The translations under genes and the position numbers were made by a program. Below the pieces are notes generated by a model that saw only the letters and a list, made by a program, of their open reading frames with translations, did no database searches and was not told where the DNA came from. Source: Lachnospiraceae bacterium (lineage in GTDB: Bacteria; Bacillota; Clostridia; Lachnospirales; Lachnospiraceae). Taken from it: a stretch of 64,000 nucleotides of DNA. Within the stretch, counting starts at the first letter, position 1; each line of letters opens with the position of its first letter. The DNA lies in contig JAFUQM010000079.1 in the NCBI GenBank assembly GCA_017472325.1, positions 1 through 64,000 of the forward strand. Direction: 5' to 3'. Shown piece after piece: positions 26,510 to 35,572 of the stretch.

Positions 26510-28222
26510 CTATTCCTGCTCATTTTCTGTTCCGTCTGCAGAAACATCATCAGAATCCAAATCAATCAAATCCAATTCTTCTGCAAGTAAGTCTGCTTCC
26601 GCTTTTTTCTTCTTTTTCATTTTCATAATAACAATCACTGCTACCACAGCCATAACAACCAAAATTAAAAAGAAAATAATAAGTCCAGCACCTGGTCCTT
26701 TAGACTCTTCTTCCATCAGTTCCATATCCATTGGCATTTCCTCAAAAACAGGCTCCATGACATATAGGGTAATCACTTCTTCTCTTACAGATACATTACC
26801 GGATTCATCCTCATAGGAAATCAGCACTTTTACAGTACCATCATCCATAGTGGCAGCCTGACCTGTAATCATAGAATCCACATTACCTGTACCACCAGCT
26901 TCTATCTTACCCACAAAGCATTCTCCGCCGGTTACACTGTCTGATTCATATTTTACCTGCACATTATAAAGTGTTGTTTTACCTGTATTATAAATACTAA
27001 ACATAACATTGGACTGGTCGCCTACATTAATATCTGCTGGCATAACCTCTGGCGTACTTACATCAAACTTAGATTCCTGCTTAATTGGAATTGATACACT
27101 TGCTGTACTTTCAAAAGGATTAAACTGCGCATCTTCGTATTTCATATTTACGTCTAACACGTATGGCTTCTGCATCAAGTCAGCGCGTGCAGTCAGTTCT
27201 ATTTCAATATCAGTCGTTCCTCCTGGCGCAATAGAATCTACAAATATCGTATTTGAGCCAGATGTCGGTAAAAATGCTGCATATGTAGTCTGCTGGCTGT
27301 CACCTTCCTGTGCTGCCTGCATATCAAATTCGATATTAGAAACTGTCGTTCTCTTAGAGGTATTCTGTACATGCACAGTTAAAGTAAAGGTATCTCCTGC
27401 ATATACTTCTGCAGGATTTGTTTCAAACCCTGTTACAATAATTCTTGGCGTTGATGTCTTACCGCCCGCATTTGCTCCAACCTCGCCACTACCTGGCGCT
27501 CCGATTGTCTTAACATAAGTAGAAAGCGTTGTATTTTCAATCGCACCATTTCTTCGATACATTACATTAAAGTTTAGTTTATAATATCCTGTTAGAACAT
27601 CTTCTCTTGCCTTTAAATTAAAATGTACTTCTCTACGGTTGGCAATTGCTTCATCCTTTGTTGTACTACCAGGAATCTCCGTAACTCTTTCTACATATCC
27701 AGTCTTTTCAATTTCAAAAGGCCATTCATTCACATCCGTGGAAGTGACTGCTGTTACAGTCAAATCATCAATCCACGTTTCATCCATATTATAAATCGGA
27801 AGAATAATTAATACATTTTGCCCATATTGCACCGTAGGGGTTTCATATAAATCACCTACTACCAGAAATTCACTTGTAGAGGCTGGCTGGCTGGCGATAA
27901 TGGCATCCATCTGACTCTTAATTGTAGCCACATACGCACTTATCTCTTCCACCGTCATATCCACGCCGCCGATATATGCTTTTGCATTATTTAATGTGCT
28001 CTTTAACTGCTCCTCTATCTCTCTGTCCACTTCCTGTAATGTAAGCTGGAAATAATAATTGTTCAGTTCCGTCTGTCCCTTTGCAATCTCAGACTCTGAT
28101 GCATAGATGACTGTACTATTACCTGATGTCGTTGCATTTGCCATCATTGCTGGCATTGTCATACATACACATATACACGCAAGCATCATCCATTTTCTCA
28201 TCTTCCTATACATTCTACTCAT
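26510..28222 (-). CDS. Signal-peptide, membrane-anchored CARDB-like repeat protein
   Basis: A 570-residue protein with an N-terminal signal (MLACICVCMTMPAMMANA), a helical stretch to about residue 90, then beta-rich domains. Two of these resemble CARDB/NEW3 immunoglobulin-like domains: VTGFETNPAEVYAGDTFTL and PADINVGDQSNVMFSIYNTGK. One membrane helix (LIIFFLILVVMAVVAVIVIM) and a Lys-rich then acidic tail end the protein, so the bulk faces outward. Its start overlaps the ATPase stop by eight bases. The position between ATPase and permease suggests the role of a membrane-fusion or substrate-presenting subunit. That function is inference. Confidence 0.7.
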   Translation of the reverse strand: MSRMYRKMRKWMMLACICVCMTMPAMMANATTSGNSTVIYASESEIAKGQTELNNYYFQLTLQEVDREIEEQLKSTLNNAKAYIGGVDMTVEEISAYVATIKSQMDAIIASQPASTSEFLVVGDLYETPTVQYGQNVLIILPIYNMDETWIDDLTVTAVTSTDVNEWPFEIEKTGYVERVTEIPGSTTKDEAIANRREVHFNLKAREDVLTGYYKLNFNVMYRRNGAIENTTLSTYVKTIGAPGSGEVGANAGGKTSTPRIIVTGFETNPAEVYAGDTFTLTVHVQNTSKRTTVSNIEFDMQAAQEGDSQQTTYAAFLPTSGSNTIFVDSIAPGGTTDIEIELTARADLMQKPYVLDVNMKYEDAQFNPFESTASVSIPIKQESKFDVSTPEVMPADINVGDQSNVMFSIYNTGKTTLYNVQVKYESDSVTGGECFVGKIEAGGTGNVDSMITGQAATMDDGTVKVLISYEDESGNVSVREEVITLYVMEPVFEEMPMDMELMEEESKGPGAGLIIFFLILVVMAVVAVIVIMKMKKKKKAEADLLAEELDLIDLDSDDVSADGTENEQE

Positions 28223-28967
28223 TTTCTTCTCCCTCTTCTTCCTTCACGGCGTCATTCAATGCCGCTTCTCTGTTATCTTCTATCTTAATAATCTTACCGT
28301 CTTTAATATGAAAAATCCTATCCGCAAATCCTGCCAGATAATTATCATGCGTTACCATAACCAGTGTCTGGTTTTGCTCCCTTACTACCTTTTTCATTAA
28401 GTTCATAACTTCCCGCGAAGTATTAGAATCCAGATTTCCCGTTGGTTCATCCGCAAAAATAATCTCCGGATTTACTACCAATGCCCTTGCAACACCCACT
28501 CGCTGCTGCTGTCCACCAGACATCTGCGTTGGCTTATGTGTACGGTGCTTTGTAAGTCCAACTAGCTTAATTGCTTCTTCCGCCCTGGCAAGTCGTGTTT
28601 TTTTATCCATTCCCTGAAATGTTAATGGCAATGCCACATTTTCCACTGCATTCATCGTCGGCAACAGGTTAAATGACTGAAAAATAAAACCTATATGTTC
28701 CCGCCTAAACTTCACCAGCTGATTCTCCGTTTTCTTCTCCATATGTTCACCAGCAATGATAACTTCTCCTTTTGTCGGTTTTTCCAAACCTGCCAGCATA
28801 TTAAGCAGCGTGGATTTCCCAGAACCAGACGTCCCTACGATAGAGCAGAATTCTCCTTTATAAATGGTAAAATCAACTCCATTCAATGCACGCACCTTGT
28901 TCTCACCGACACGATATATTTTGTATAAGTCCTTTACCTGAATCACAGGTTTCTTATCGTTATCCAT
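28215..28967 (-). CDS. ABC transporter ATPase, MacB/LolD family
   Basis: A 250-residue ATPase with GTSGSGKSTLLNMLAGLEKP (Walker A), the Q loop in HIGFIFQSFNLLP, signature MSGGQQQRVGVARALV, Walker B IIFADEPTGNLD and the switch histidine in VMVTHDNYLA. The GNLD after Walker B and the short C-terminus are typical of the MacB/LolD/FtsE group. It heads the operon with the CARDB-like protein, the permease and the PrsA lipoprotein. The C-terminal end is acidic (EEEGEENE). Confidence 0.93.
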   Translation of the reverse strand: MDNDKKPVIQVKDLYKIYRVGENKVRALNGVDFTIYKGEFCSIVGTSGSGKSTLLNMLAGLEKPTKGEVIIAGEHMEKKTENQLVKFRREHIGFIFQSFNLLPTMNAVENVALPLTFQGMDKKTRLARAEEAIKLVGLTKHRTHKPTQMSGGQQQRVGVARALVVNPEIIFADEPTGNLDSNTSREVMNLMKKVVREQNQTLVMVTHDNYLAGFADRIFHIKDGKIIKIEDNREAALNDAVKEEEGEENE

Positions 28968-29033
28968 ATGTAGTTCCTTTCCTACGAAATAAAGTCACGA
29001 CCATACCACATCTGGCCGACTACTTTCATAACA

Positions 29034-29042
29034 AGTATAGCA
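29034..29042 (-). promoter_or_regulatory. Extended -10 element of the MacB-like operon
   Basis: TGCTATACT on the minus strand, 67-75 bases before the ATPase start, with no good -35. It is a plausible promoter. Confidence 0.4.
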
Positions 29043-29111
29043 TATATCGTAGAAAGCGGTAGTCCTTTTTCCTTAATTTTTCTTTCATACTCACAGTTAC
29101 GACAATAACAC

Positions 29112-29156
29112 ACAAAACGGAGCTGCGCAAGTATAAATTGCACAGCCCCGTTTTGT
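29112..29156 (-). terminator. Terminator hairpin after the GH94-like genes
   Basis: Arms ACAAAACGG (29112-29120) and CCGTTTTGT (29148-29156), with further pairing inside (GCTG/CAGC, GCA/TGC) separated by single mismatches. It lies 27 bases past the end of the phosphorylase operon. Confidence 0.7.
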
Positions 29157-29182
29157 TTATTATATTGTGATAGTATTGGTAA

Positions 29183-32100
29183 TTAGCGTAATGTTACTTC
29201 AATTGCAGCTACTTTTCCCTCTCTTACATCCATTGCAGCACTGCCTGTTACTTCTGCACCTGCAATTTCTGTTTCACTGCCATCCATATATTTCAGTACC
29301 ATTCCTGATACTTCATACTGACCTGGGAAATAGTCTTTCTTCGCACCTACATGGTAAGTTACTTTTGTTTCACCTAATAATACAGCTTCCACATCCATAT
29401 TTTCTTCTACAAGATATGCTGGAATTGCTGGTGCAAGTTTCATTGTCAACTCTCCATTTACATAATCAAATGGTTTCTGTCCAAACATCATTAACTGCCA
29501 CATGTTCAAGAATTCTACTGTAGAACCGCTCAGACGGGCTACAAAGCCTTTGCCGTGGTATTTCTTATTTGGATTCTTGCTGCTTGCAATAAAGGAAGAG
29601 TTTTCAAGCACACTTCTTCCATATACTTCTTTGTCTAAGAATGGAATGAGCGCTTTTTCAAAATCTGCGAAGAATTCTTCATACATTTCTGATTTTAACA
29701 GCTCTAATAAATATTTGTATTCCATATGAAGCCAGATAGATTCATTTTCCAACCATCCTGGTGTAAACGCTTTTGCACGTCCGATTTCATAGGATGCATC
29801 TGCAAGAGAAGCATTTACTTTATACATAGACAGTTTCTCGTCATAGAGGTCACTGTTCTTAATCTGATGGTATAATTCTTTCTTCTTCTCTACTGGGTTA
29901 TCCAGTTTGAGGTATCTTACAGGACCTTCTAAGAACAGAGGAATTACTGTAGGTTCAAAATGTAATGGCATAATGCCGTCTTCTGTCTTTGTATACTCTG
30001 TTACTGTGTATGAGAAATACGTTGGGCAGATACCACCAGTCATAGCACATGCTTTGTCGATACCTATACGCACTGCTTTATGCCACTGTTCTAATACACT
30101 TACAAGATACTCTGCTGAAAGCGCTTTGTTTTCACCGGAAACTCCTGCATATACTTTTGCTCTGTATGCTTCTTTCACATCATTTACTTTGTTCCAGAAG
30201 GACATCATTTCCTGTTCTTTTGTCCATACGCTTTCTTCTTCACATACAACTTTATCAAGGTTTTCGATAAACTCTGCTAATTCTGCAATAACTTCTACAT
30301 CTTTGCTATATTTTTTCAGTACTTCAATGGTGTACTCAAGATTTCTGCCAAGTTCGTATGTTTCTGACATAGAAGAACCAAATAATCCTGGAAGACCATT
30401 CAACGCATCATACCAGCCTGGTTTTCCACCTTCCATCTCAACACCCATACCATATGCATCCAGCGCTGCAAATTTTGTTGCACATAAGAGTAATAATTTT
30501 TCAAGTAATGTTACGTAGAGAATCTCTCCTTTACCATACTCTGTACGAAGTAATTTATCTGTTACTCCTTCTACTTCTTCAATTGCACGATACTGACGAA
30601 TGCCATTTGGTGTCTCCACACAACGTTTATCACGTTTGTTTACATGTGCCTGTGGTACAAAATATGTGTACTTACGGTCAAAGAACAGTTCTTCTTCTTT
30701 TTCTGGATATACAGACAGATAATTTTCAATTAAATCAAGGTTATATGTCCAATGATCTGACCAGTAACCTTCTAAGAAGTTGCCATTTACAACACCATCT
30801 GCCGCATCTAAAGCTTTTCCAAATAATACTTCTTTGGCTGCTTCATCATCTTCTAATTTATCAAGTTCTTTATATAATGCACCTGGTGTAAATGGTTTTG
30901 TCAGCACTTTCTTTAAATCTTCTTTCTGCTGCGCTGTTGCATTTGGGAAAAGACCGTCAATCTTTTCTTCTTTTACCTGATAAGTTACTTTTTCCACACC
31001 AAGTGGATTATAGCCATCTGGCTGAATTAAACTGTAGAATGTTTTTACGTTCTCATCCTTTACAAATGGCGCAAAGAATGTATCACATCTTCTGTTCTGG
31101 TTTACATCACGGAAGTTACCATTACCCTGTGAATAAAATTCCGGAAGCATACTAAAGAAGTTGTAATCTCTTTCAAGGTCACCGTGTTTTCTGGAATATA
31201 CGTAAAATACTTTGTCATCTGTCAATTGGATTGGATAACCACCACGTAATACGTTATCCATATAAGTATACTGACAGTATGCGTCAAAATCTGCATTTGC
31301 AGTTTTTGTTCTGATATGTCTGCCCAAATGATTTACAAGTTCAACTGCTTCTGCTTTTTTGCCATCAAAATAAGCTGCATCCAGCATTTTATTACCAAAA
31401 ATTTCTAAAATCTCTTTGCTATCTACCTGACCAAATAGTTCATAAATGCTCTGTTCTTCACCTGGTGCCAGTTCCATTGCTGTACCAAAGAAACTACATG
31501 GTACTAGGTTTTGTTCTACCTGTTCCATCGCATTCAGTTCTGCTACACTGTTTGTTTTAAAGTTTACTGGTCTATCTAAAGACAAATCATAAGCAAATAC
31601 AACTTCTGGGTCTGTAATAGGATGTAATCTGCTGCCGTCAGCAAGACAACCAATTGCAAAGTTACCACCTGTAACTTCTGTTACAGCCGCAGAGTCTACT
31701 GTACTGGCTCTTGCTTTGATAAATGGAATCTTATTCTGTGTATATTCTACCTGCATCCATGCTTTCATTGTCTGACCCATTGTTTTTAAACTTTCTAAGT
31801 CAATACCATATGGGATGCATGCTGGCATACCATCGAGTACTTCGATGGATGCTGCACTATCACCTGTGTTGCAGATTGTTACTTTACGTACAAGAGCACC
31901 AATACGTTCTCCTGGAAGTGTAAAATAAGATACTTTCGTTGTAAGACCTGTGTCTTTATTTACTTCTTCAATGTTCAGTCCATTCATTTCAATATGCATA
32001 CTGTGAAATACAGTTTCATCACGGAATGCTTCTGTTACATTACCATCTTTTTTTATAAATGTACGGAAACCTGTAATTTTCACATTCTGGTATGCCTGAT

Positions 32101-32290
32101 GTGCTGGATAGAATTCCATAATTGCATGGTCCTTATTCTCTACACCAAAGCTGACAACACCCTGTCCACGATTTACATAGTAGCACCAGATTGGAATCCC
32201 TTTTACTCCACTGATGCCTGGAAGAAAGCTCGCAAATGCGGATTTCTGTCCGTAATTATCCATTGTATAATTCATTGTATTATCTGCCAT
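29183..32290 (-). CDS. GH94-like glycoside phosphorylase (second of a pair)
   Basis: A 1035-residue cytoplasmic protein (no signal peptide). It starts with a beta-sandwich domain (IPIWCYYVNRGQGVVSFGVENKDH), then a linker and an (alpha/alpha)6 domain. GH94 enzymes break beta-glucosidic or related bonds with phosphate, giving sugar 1-phosphate. The catalytic Asp of GH94 lies in a DWND motif. The likely counterpart here is GKPGWYDALNGLPG (Asp628), which departs from that motif. FEGYW-type aromatic segments and a C-terminal jelly-roll piece follow. The specificity is unknown. The gene starts 11 bases after the upstream GH94-like gene, so the two products are coexpressed and may act together. Confidence 0.7.
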   Translation of the reverse strand: MADNTMNYTMDNYGQKSAFASFLPGISGVKGIPIWCYYVNRGQGVVSFGVENKDHAIMEFYPAHQAYQNVKITGFRTFIKKDGNVTEAFRDETVFHSMHIEMNGLNIEEVNKDTGLTTKVSYFTLPGERIGALVRKVTICNTGDSAASIEVLDGMPACIPYGIDLESLKTMGQTMKAWMQVEYTQNKIPFIKARASTVDSAAVTEVTGGNFAIGCLADGSRLHPITDPEVVFAYDLSLDRPVNFKTNSVAELNAMEQVEQNLVPCSFFGTAMELAPGEEQSIYELFGQVDSKEILEIFGNKMLDAAYFDGKKAEAVELVNHLGRHIRTKTANADFDAYCQYTYMDNVLRGGYPIQLTDDKVFYVYSRKHGDLERDYNFFSMLPEFYSQGNGNFRDVNQNRRCDTFFAPFVKDENVKTFYSLIQPDGYNPLGVEKVTYQVKEEKIDGLFPNATAQQKEDLKKVLTKPFTPGALYKELDKLEDDEAAKEVLFGKALDAADGVVNGNFLEGYWSDHWTYNLDLIENYLSVYPEKEEELFFDRKYTYFVPQAHVNKRDKRCVETPNGIRQYRAIEEVEGVTDKLLRTEYGKGEILYVTLLEKLLLLCATKFAALDAYGMGVEMEGGKPGWYDALNGLPGLFGSSMSETYELGRNLEYTIEVLKKYSKDVEVIAELAEFIENLDKVVCEEESVWTKEQEMMSFWNKVNDVKEAYRAKVYAGVSGENKALSAEYLVSVLEQWHKAVRIGIDKACAMTGGICPTYFSYTVTEYTKTEDGIMPLHFEPTVIPLFLEGPVRYLKLDNPVEKKKELYHQIKNSDLYDEKLSMYKVNASLADASYEIGRAKAFTPGWLENESIWLHMEYKYLLELLKSEMYEEFFADFEKALIPFLDKEVYGRSVLENSSFIASSKNPNKKYHGKGFVARLSGSTVEFLNMWQLMMFGQKPFDYVNGELTMKLAPAIPAYLVEENMDVEAVLLGETKVTYHVGAKKDYFPGQYEVSGMVLKYMDGSETEIAGAEVTGSAAMDVREGKVAAIEVTLR

Positions 32291-32301
32291 CTCTTAATCT
32301 C

Positions 32302-35016
32302 CTATACTAATTCCACAACAAGTTCATGCTGCATATTTTCTTCTAACGCTTTGATTTCTTCTAATGTTACAACCGCTTCTCCAGATGCAACGTCTTTCTT
32401 CACACCGTTCAGTGTAATACTGCCAATCTGATATTCACCACTGTCAGCTCCATTTGCATTTACATATGTAATGTGCCATCTTCTCTTACCGAAGTTTAAT
32501 GTAACTGCTGCTTTTCCTTCACTATCAAACTGCTCTTTGATTAACTGAGGTTCTAAATAAAGGGCACCTTTTTTACCTTTTACACCAAACATTTCTGTAA
32601 TCACAGTTAACATCATCCAGCTTGCTGCACCTGTCAGATAATGGTACATACCTCTTCCCCTGTCATTGAAGTATTCTGGAATACCTGGGTAAATTTTACT
32701 TGTTTCAAAATCTGCTGACTGACGATACAGTGTATTTAACGCTTTATATGCTTCTTTTACGAATCCACGTTTGTAAAGTGCGTTTGCATACATTGTTGTC
32801 ATGTGGGAGAATACTGCACCATTTTCCTTATGTCCATAAGCAAAACCAAACATTCTTCCAAGGTCAGTTTTTAATTCATGAAAATCTGTATTTAGTTTAT
32901 ATCCGCCAACCTTTTCTTCATACAGGTACGCATCTGCTGCTGTAGTCATCTTTGCAATCTGTTCTTCTGTTGCTGTTCCTGACATAATAGTAAATACCTG
33001 GCCTGTCAGCATCATTCTTACACCATTTTCTGTCTGTCCTTCTACTTTGCGTCCATTATCATCATAGTAGCTGTTGAACCATCCACCATTTTCGTCATCC
33101 ATCCACTCTGTGGCACGAATGTGTTCTTTTAACCACTGTGCCTTTTCTGTCAGGCTGTCTATCATCTCATCACAGTCAATTGCTGTTTTCTTACCAGACA
33201 CGCTACCGAAACAAGCTTCACAATACTGCGCTAACAATGCTTCTTTCTTTTCAATGCTATCATATAAATCCTGTCCTTTGGTAAACAGAATTGCCATTTC
33301 CTCTGCCACTTCAATCTGTGTCATGTTCAGTTCTTCTTTTAATGTTGCAATGATTTCTGCTAACATCTCAAGGTTTCCTGCATATGCTGCTGTAAACGCA
33401 ACACTTTCGCCTCGTTTAGAAGCCATATCCAGTGCATCGTTCCAGTCTGCACCACGCAGCTTCATATGGTTGTGTTCTCCGACATCATAAAAAGCTGTCA
33501 GATTCTGTACAAGAATATGCTCTAAAATTGTACCGGAATATTCTTTTCCTTGTGCATCCTTTAATACAGGAGTTGTTGTGTCTGTCCATGCTGTATCTGT
33601 CTTTGTGCCTCTTGCTTCCTGTTTATCTTTAAAGTAAGTGTTTTCTTTTAACAGAACAGATAAATCTCCTGTCTGGTCAAGGTAAAGTTTTGTTGTGATA
33701 AGTGGCCATAAGCCATGATCCATCCACACACGTGTAATATTATTTCTATCTGCGATAAATTCGCCCTGGCGTGTACCAATAATTGTTGCATTACTGCCGT
33801 CCATTCTGACACCGCCATAGTTATCAATTAACATCTGTCTTACACCGTCTGGATTCATAATTAACAGTGCAAGGCAGTCCTGCCATAAATCACGCCATCC
33901 TCTGCCGCCTTTACCATAATCATGGTGTGGCAGGAAAGAGCAACCATAAATTCTACGAAGCATTGGCTGGAAGTTCACCCAATACATAAAGTTATCAAAT
34001 GCTTTATCTGCTGTTTCATAAGAAACATTGATTTTATCTCTCCAATATTGCTTTGTCTGTTCAAGTGCATCCATAACAGCATTTTCTGTACTATATGCTG
34101 CAAGCATTTTATCAATGTCTGCTTTTTCATTCTCAGCACCAATGAAAACTGTATAGGAAACTGTTTCTCCTGGCTGTAATGTTACGTTTGCAAACTGTAT
34201 TGCACCAACAGCCTCATAACCCGCATACTGTTTGCCTGCTTCATCAAATGCACGTCCATTAAGAAGACTCTCTGGTCTCTCAAAACTTCCACCTTCGCCA
34301 ATAAAATCTTCTACGATTGGCATAAATCCAACTGGAGCTGCACCGTTTTGATCCATAGCACATACATAATATGTTACAAAGTTACGCTGATGTCCTCTTT
34401 CATCAAAGGAAAGGGTTGGTGTTACAAGTACACCCTTCTGTGTTGTCTCAATGGTGTGAAGAAGTGAAGTTACATGTCTATGATCTCTGATATTATCTGC
34501 ACTTCTTCCATAAACTGGAACTGCTGCAGTAGGAACAAAAGAAACTGCTGTATCTGCATTATTTTTGATACTTACATGCATCATCTCCACGTTATAGTCT
34601 GATACCGGTACAAAAGAAATAATTGTGGAACTTATTCCATATGCTTCTGATGTTCTCTCCATCTGATGCCACATAGGTCCTGCTGTTAATGTACTCTTCT
34701 CCTGCTTTGCAGTAAATTTATTTGCTTCTTCTGTTGCTGAAGCGCCTGTTGCAGACCAGCATGTTCCATCTTCCAGTGTACACCAAAAATTTCTGGTAGA
34801 CTTATTGTTATGTAAGTCTTCAGCGCTTACTGGCTGTAATATGAATTCATTCTGATTGCGTTTCAAATCTCCACCAAGTTTTGGTGTTACAGCACCTTTC
34901 ATCCCTTGTTCACCAGCTACAGGAAAATACAAATAACTGATATTTTCTGGCTGTTCCAACTTAAATGTTCCGTAATTGTCCAAAAATTCACATCTTTTAC
35001 TTACCTTGTTCTGCAT
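32302..35016 (-). CDS. GH94-like glycoside phosphorylase (first of a pair)
   Basis: A 904-residue cytoplasmic protein. The N-terminal beta-sandwich domain (to about residue 300) is followed by an (alpha/alpha)6 catalytic domain. GRGWRDLWQD (371-380) fits the phosphate/substrate site region and RGADWNDALD (521-530) carries the conserved DWND with Asp527 as presumed general acid. These motifs are those of GH94 phosphorylases (cellobiose, cellodextrin, beta-1,2- or chitobiose-active). The substrate cannot be told from sequence alone. Its ATG has AAAGGAG upstream, a leader of about 95 bases, a good sigma-A promoter and a LacI-type operator. No transporter gene is adjacent. Confidence 0.78.
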   Translation of the reverse strand: MQNKVSKRCEFLDNYGTFKLEQPENISYLYFPVAGEQGMKGAVTPKLGGDLKRNQNEFILQPVSAEDLHNNKSTRNFWCTLEDGTCWSATGASATEEANKFTAKQEKSTLTAGPMWHQMERTSEAYGISSTIISFVPVSDYNVEMMHVSIKNNADTAVSFVPTAAVPVYGRSADNIRDHRHVTSLLHTIETTQKGVLVTPTLSFDERGHQRNFVTYYVCAMDQNGAAPVGFMPIVEDFIGEGGSFERPESLLNGRAFDEAGKQYAGYEAVGAIQFANVTLQPGETVSYTVFIGAENEKADIDKMLAAYSTENAVMDALEQTKQYWRDKINVSYETADKAFDNFMYWVNFQPMLRRIYGCSFLPHHDYGKGGRGWRDLWQDCLALLIMNPDGVRQMLIDNYGGVRMDGSNATIIGTRQGEFIADRNNITRVWMDHGLWPLITTKLYLDQTGDLSVLLKENTYFKDKQEARGTKTDTAWTDTTTPVLKDAQGKEYSGTILEHILVQNLTAFYDVGEHNHMKLRGADWNDALDMASKRGESVAFTAAYAGNLEMLAEIIATLKEELNMTQIEVAEEMAILFTKGQDLYDSIEKKEALLAQYCEACFGSVSGKKTAIDCDEMIDSLTEKAQWLKEHIRATEWMDDENGGWFNSYYDDNGRKVEGQTENGVRMMLTGQVFTIMSGTATEEQIAKMTTAADAYLYEEKVGGYKLNTDFHELKTDLGRMFGFAYGHKENGAVFSHMTTMYANALYKRGFVKEAYKALNTLYRQSADFETSKIYPGIPEYFNDRGRGMYHYLTGAASWMMLTVITEMFGVKGKKGALYLEPQLIKEQFDSEGKAAVTLNFGKRRWHITYVNANGADSGEYQIGSITLNGVKKDVASGEAVVTLEEIKALEENMQHELVVELV

Positions 35017-35117
35017 GTCGCGTCTCCTTTAATACTATCACATATTATTCTCATTCTCTCTGTACCTTACCCGTACAGTGGGTGGTTTTCCTCTTATTTG
35101 CAACCCCCGTTAACGCT

Positions 35118-35166
35118 ATTATATAAGCATTTCAAACAATATTCAATCTCAACTTAATCGTTTTCG
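35118..35166 (-). promoter_or_regulatory. Promoter of the GH94-like operon with degenerate operator
   Basis: On the minus strand TTGAAT (35146-35141), 17 bases, TATAAT (35123-35118). Directly upstream, 35153-35166 reads CTTAATCGTTTTCG on the plus strand, 11 of 14 positions identical to the core of the palindrome at 35339-35354. Confidence 0.65.
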
Positions 35167-35338
35167 TAATTATTCGCTTTTTTTTGTAAAAAACGTTCAA
35201 ATTTCTCTTCATTTTTTGTACATAATATCCCATTGTTTTTCCGTAACAATTCAGATAAAACAAGGTTTTTTGCTTCTTTTACACTTTCTAGCCAAAAACA
35301 ACCACCACTTATGTTTTGAATGTCAATTCTCTTATTTT

Positions 35339-35354
35339 ACTTAAACGTTTAAGT
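35339..35354. promoter_or_regulatory. LacI-type palindromic operator
   Basis: ACTTAAACGTTTAAGT is a perfect 16-base palindrome with the central CG typical of LacI/GalR-family operators. It lies between the divergent GH94-like operon and the beta-propeller gene, 187 bases (centre to centre) from the degenerate copy at the GH94 promoter. No LacI-family gene is in the window. Confidence 0.55.
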
Positions 35355-35454
35355 TGATGTTTTGTAGTACTTTTTTACTGTATGTCATAATGTCTAACAC
35401 CCAACCGCTGCACCTGAATCAACCTTTCTTTTTCTATCTTCCTCCAAATCTGGC

Positions 35455-35482
35455 TTGTAAAAAAATCAAAACATATTATAAT
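35455..35482 (+). promoter_or_regulatory. Sigma-A promoter of the anchored beta-propeller gene
   Basis: TTGTAA (35455-35460), 16 bases, TATAAT (35477-35482). The predicted start falls at the beginning of the 44-base repeat, so the repeat forms the 5' end of the transcript. Confidence 0.65.
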
Positions 35483-35484
35483 AA

Positions 35485-35528
35485 AACCAAACGCCGGCAC
35501 GTTTCACGCGCCGTCTTATTGAACCAAA
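35485..35528. repeat. 44-base dispersed repeat, second copy
   Basis: Matches 21594-21637 with two mismatches. It is located in the 5' leader of the gene at 35573. A further partial echo, GCCGTCTGAATCAAC, follows at 35545-35559. Confidence 0.75.
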
Positions 35529-35572
35529 TATCGGCTTATGAAAAGCCGTCTGAATCAACAAGGAGAACAATT

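Noticed and set aside
35354-35572. N-terminal extension of the beta-propeller gene
   Set aside because: The extension covers the promoter and the 44-base repeat; the ATG at 35573 has a good ribosome site and begins a signal anchor.
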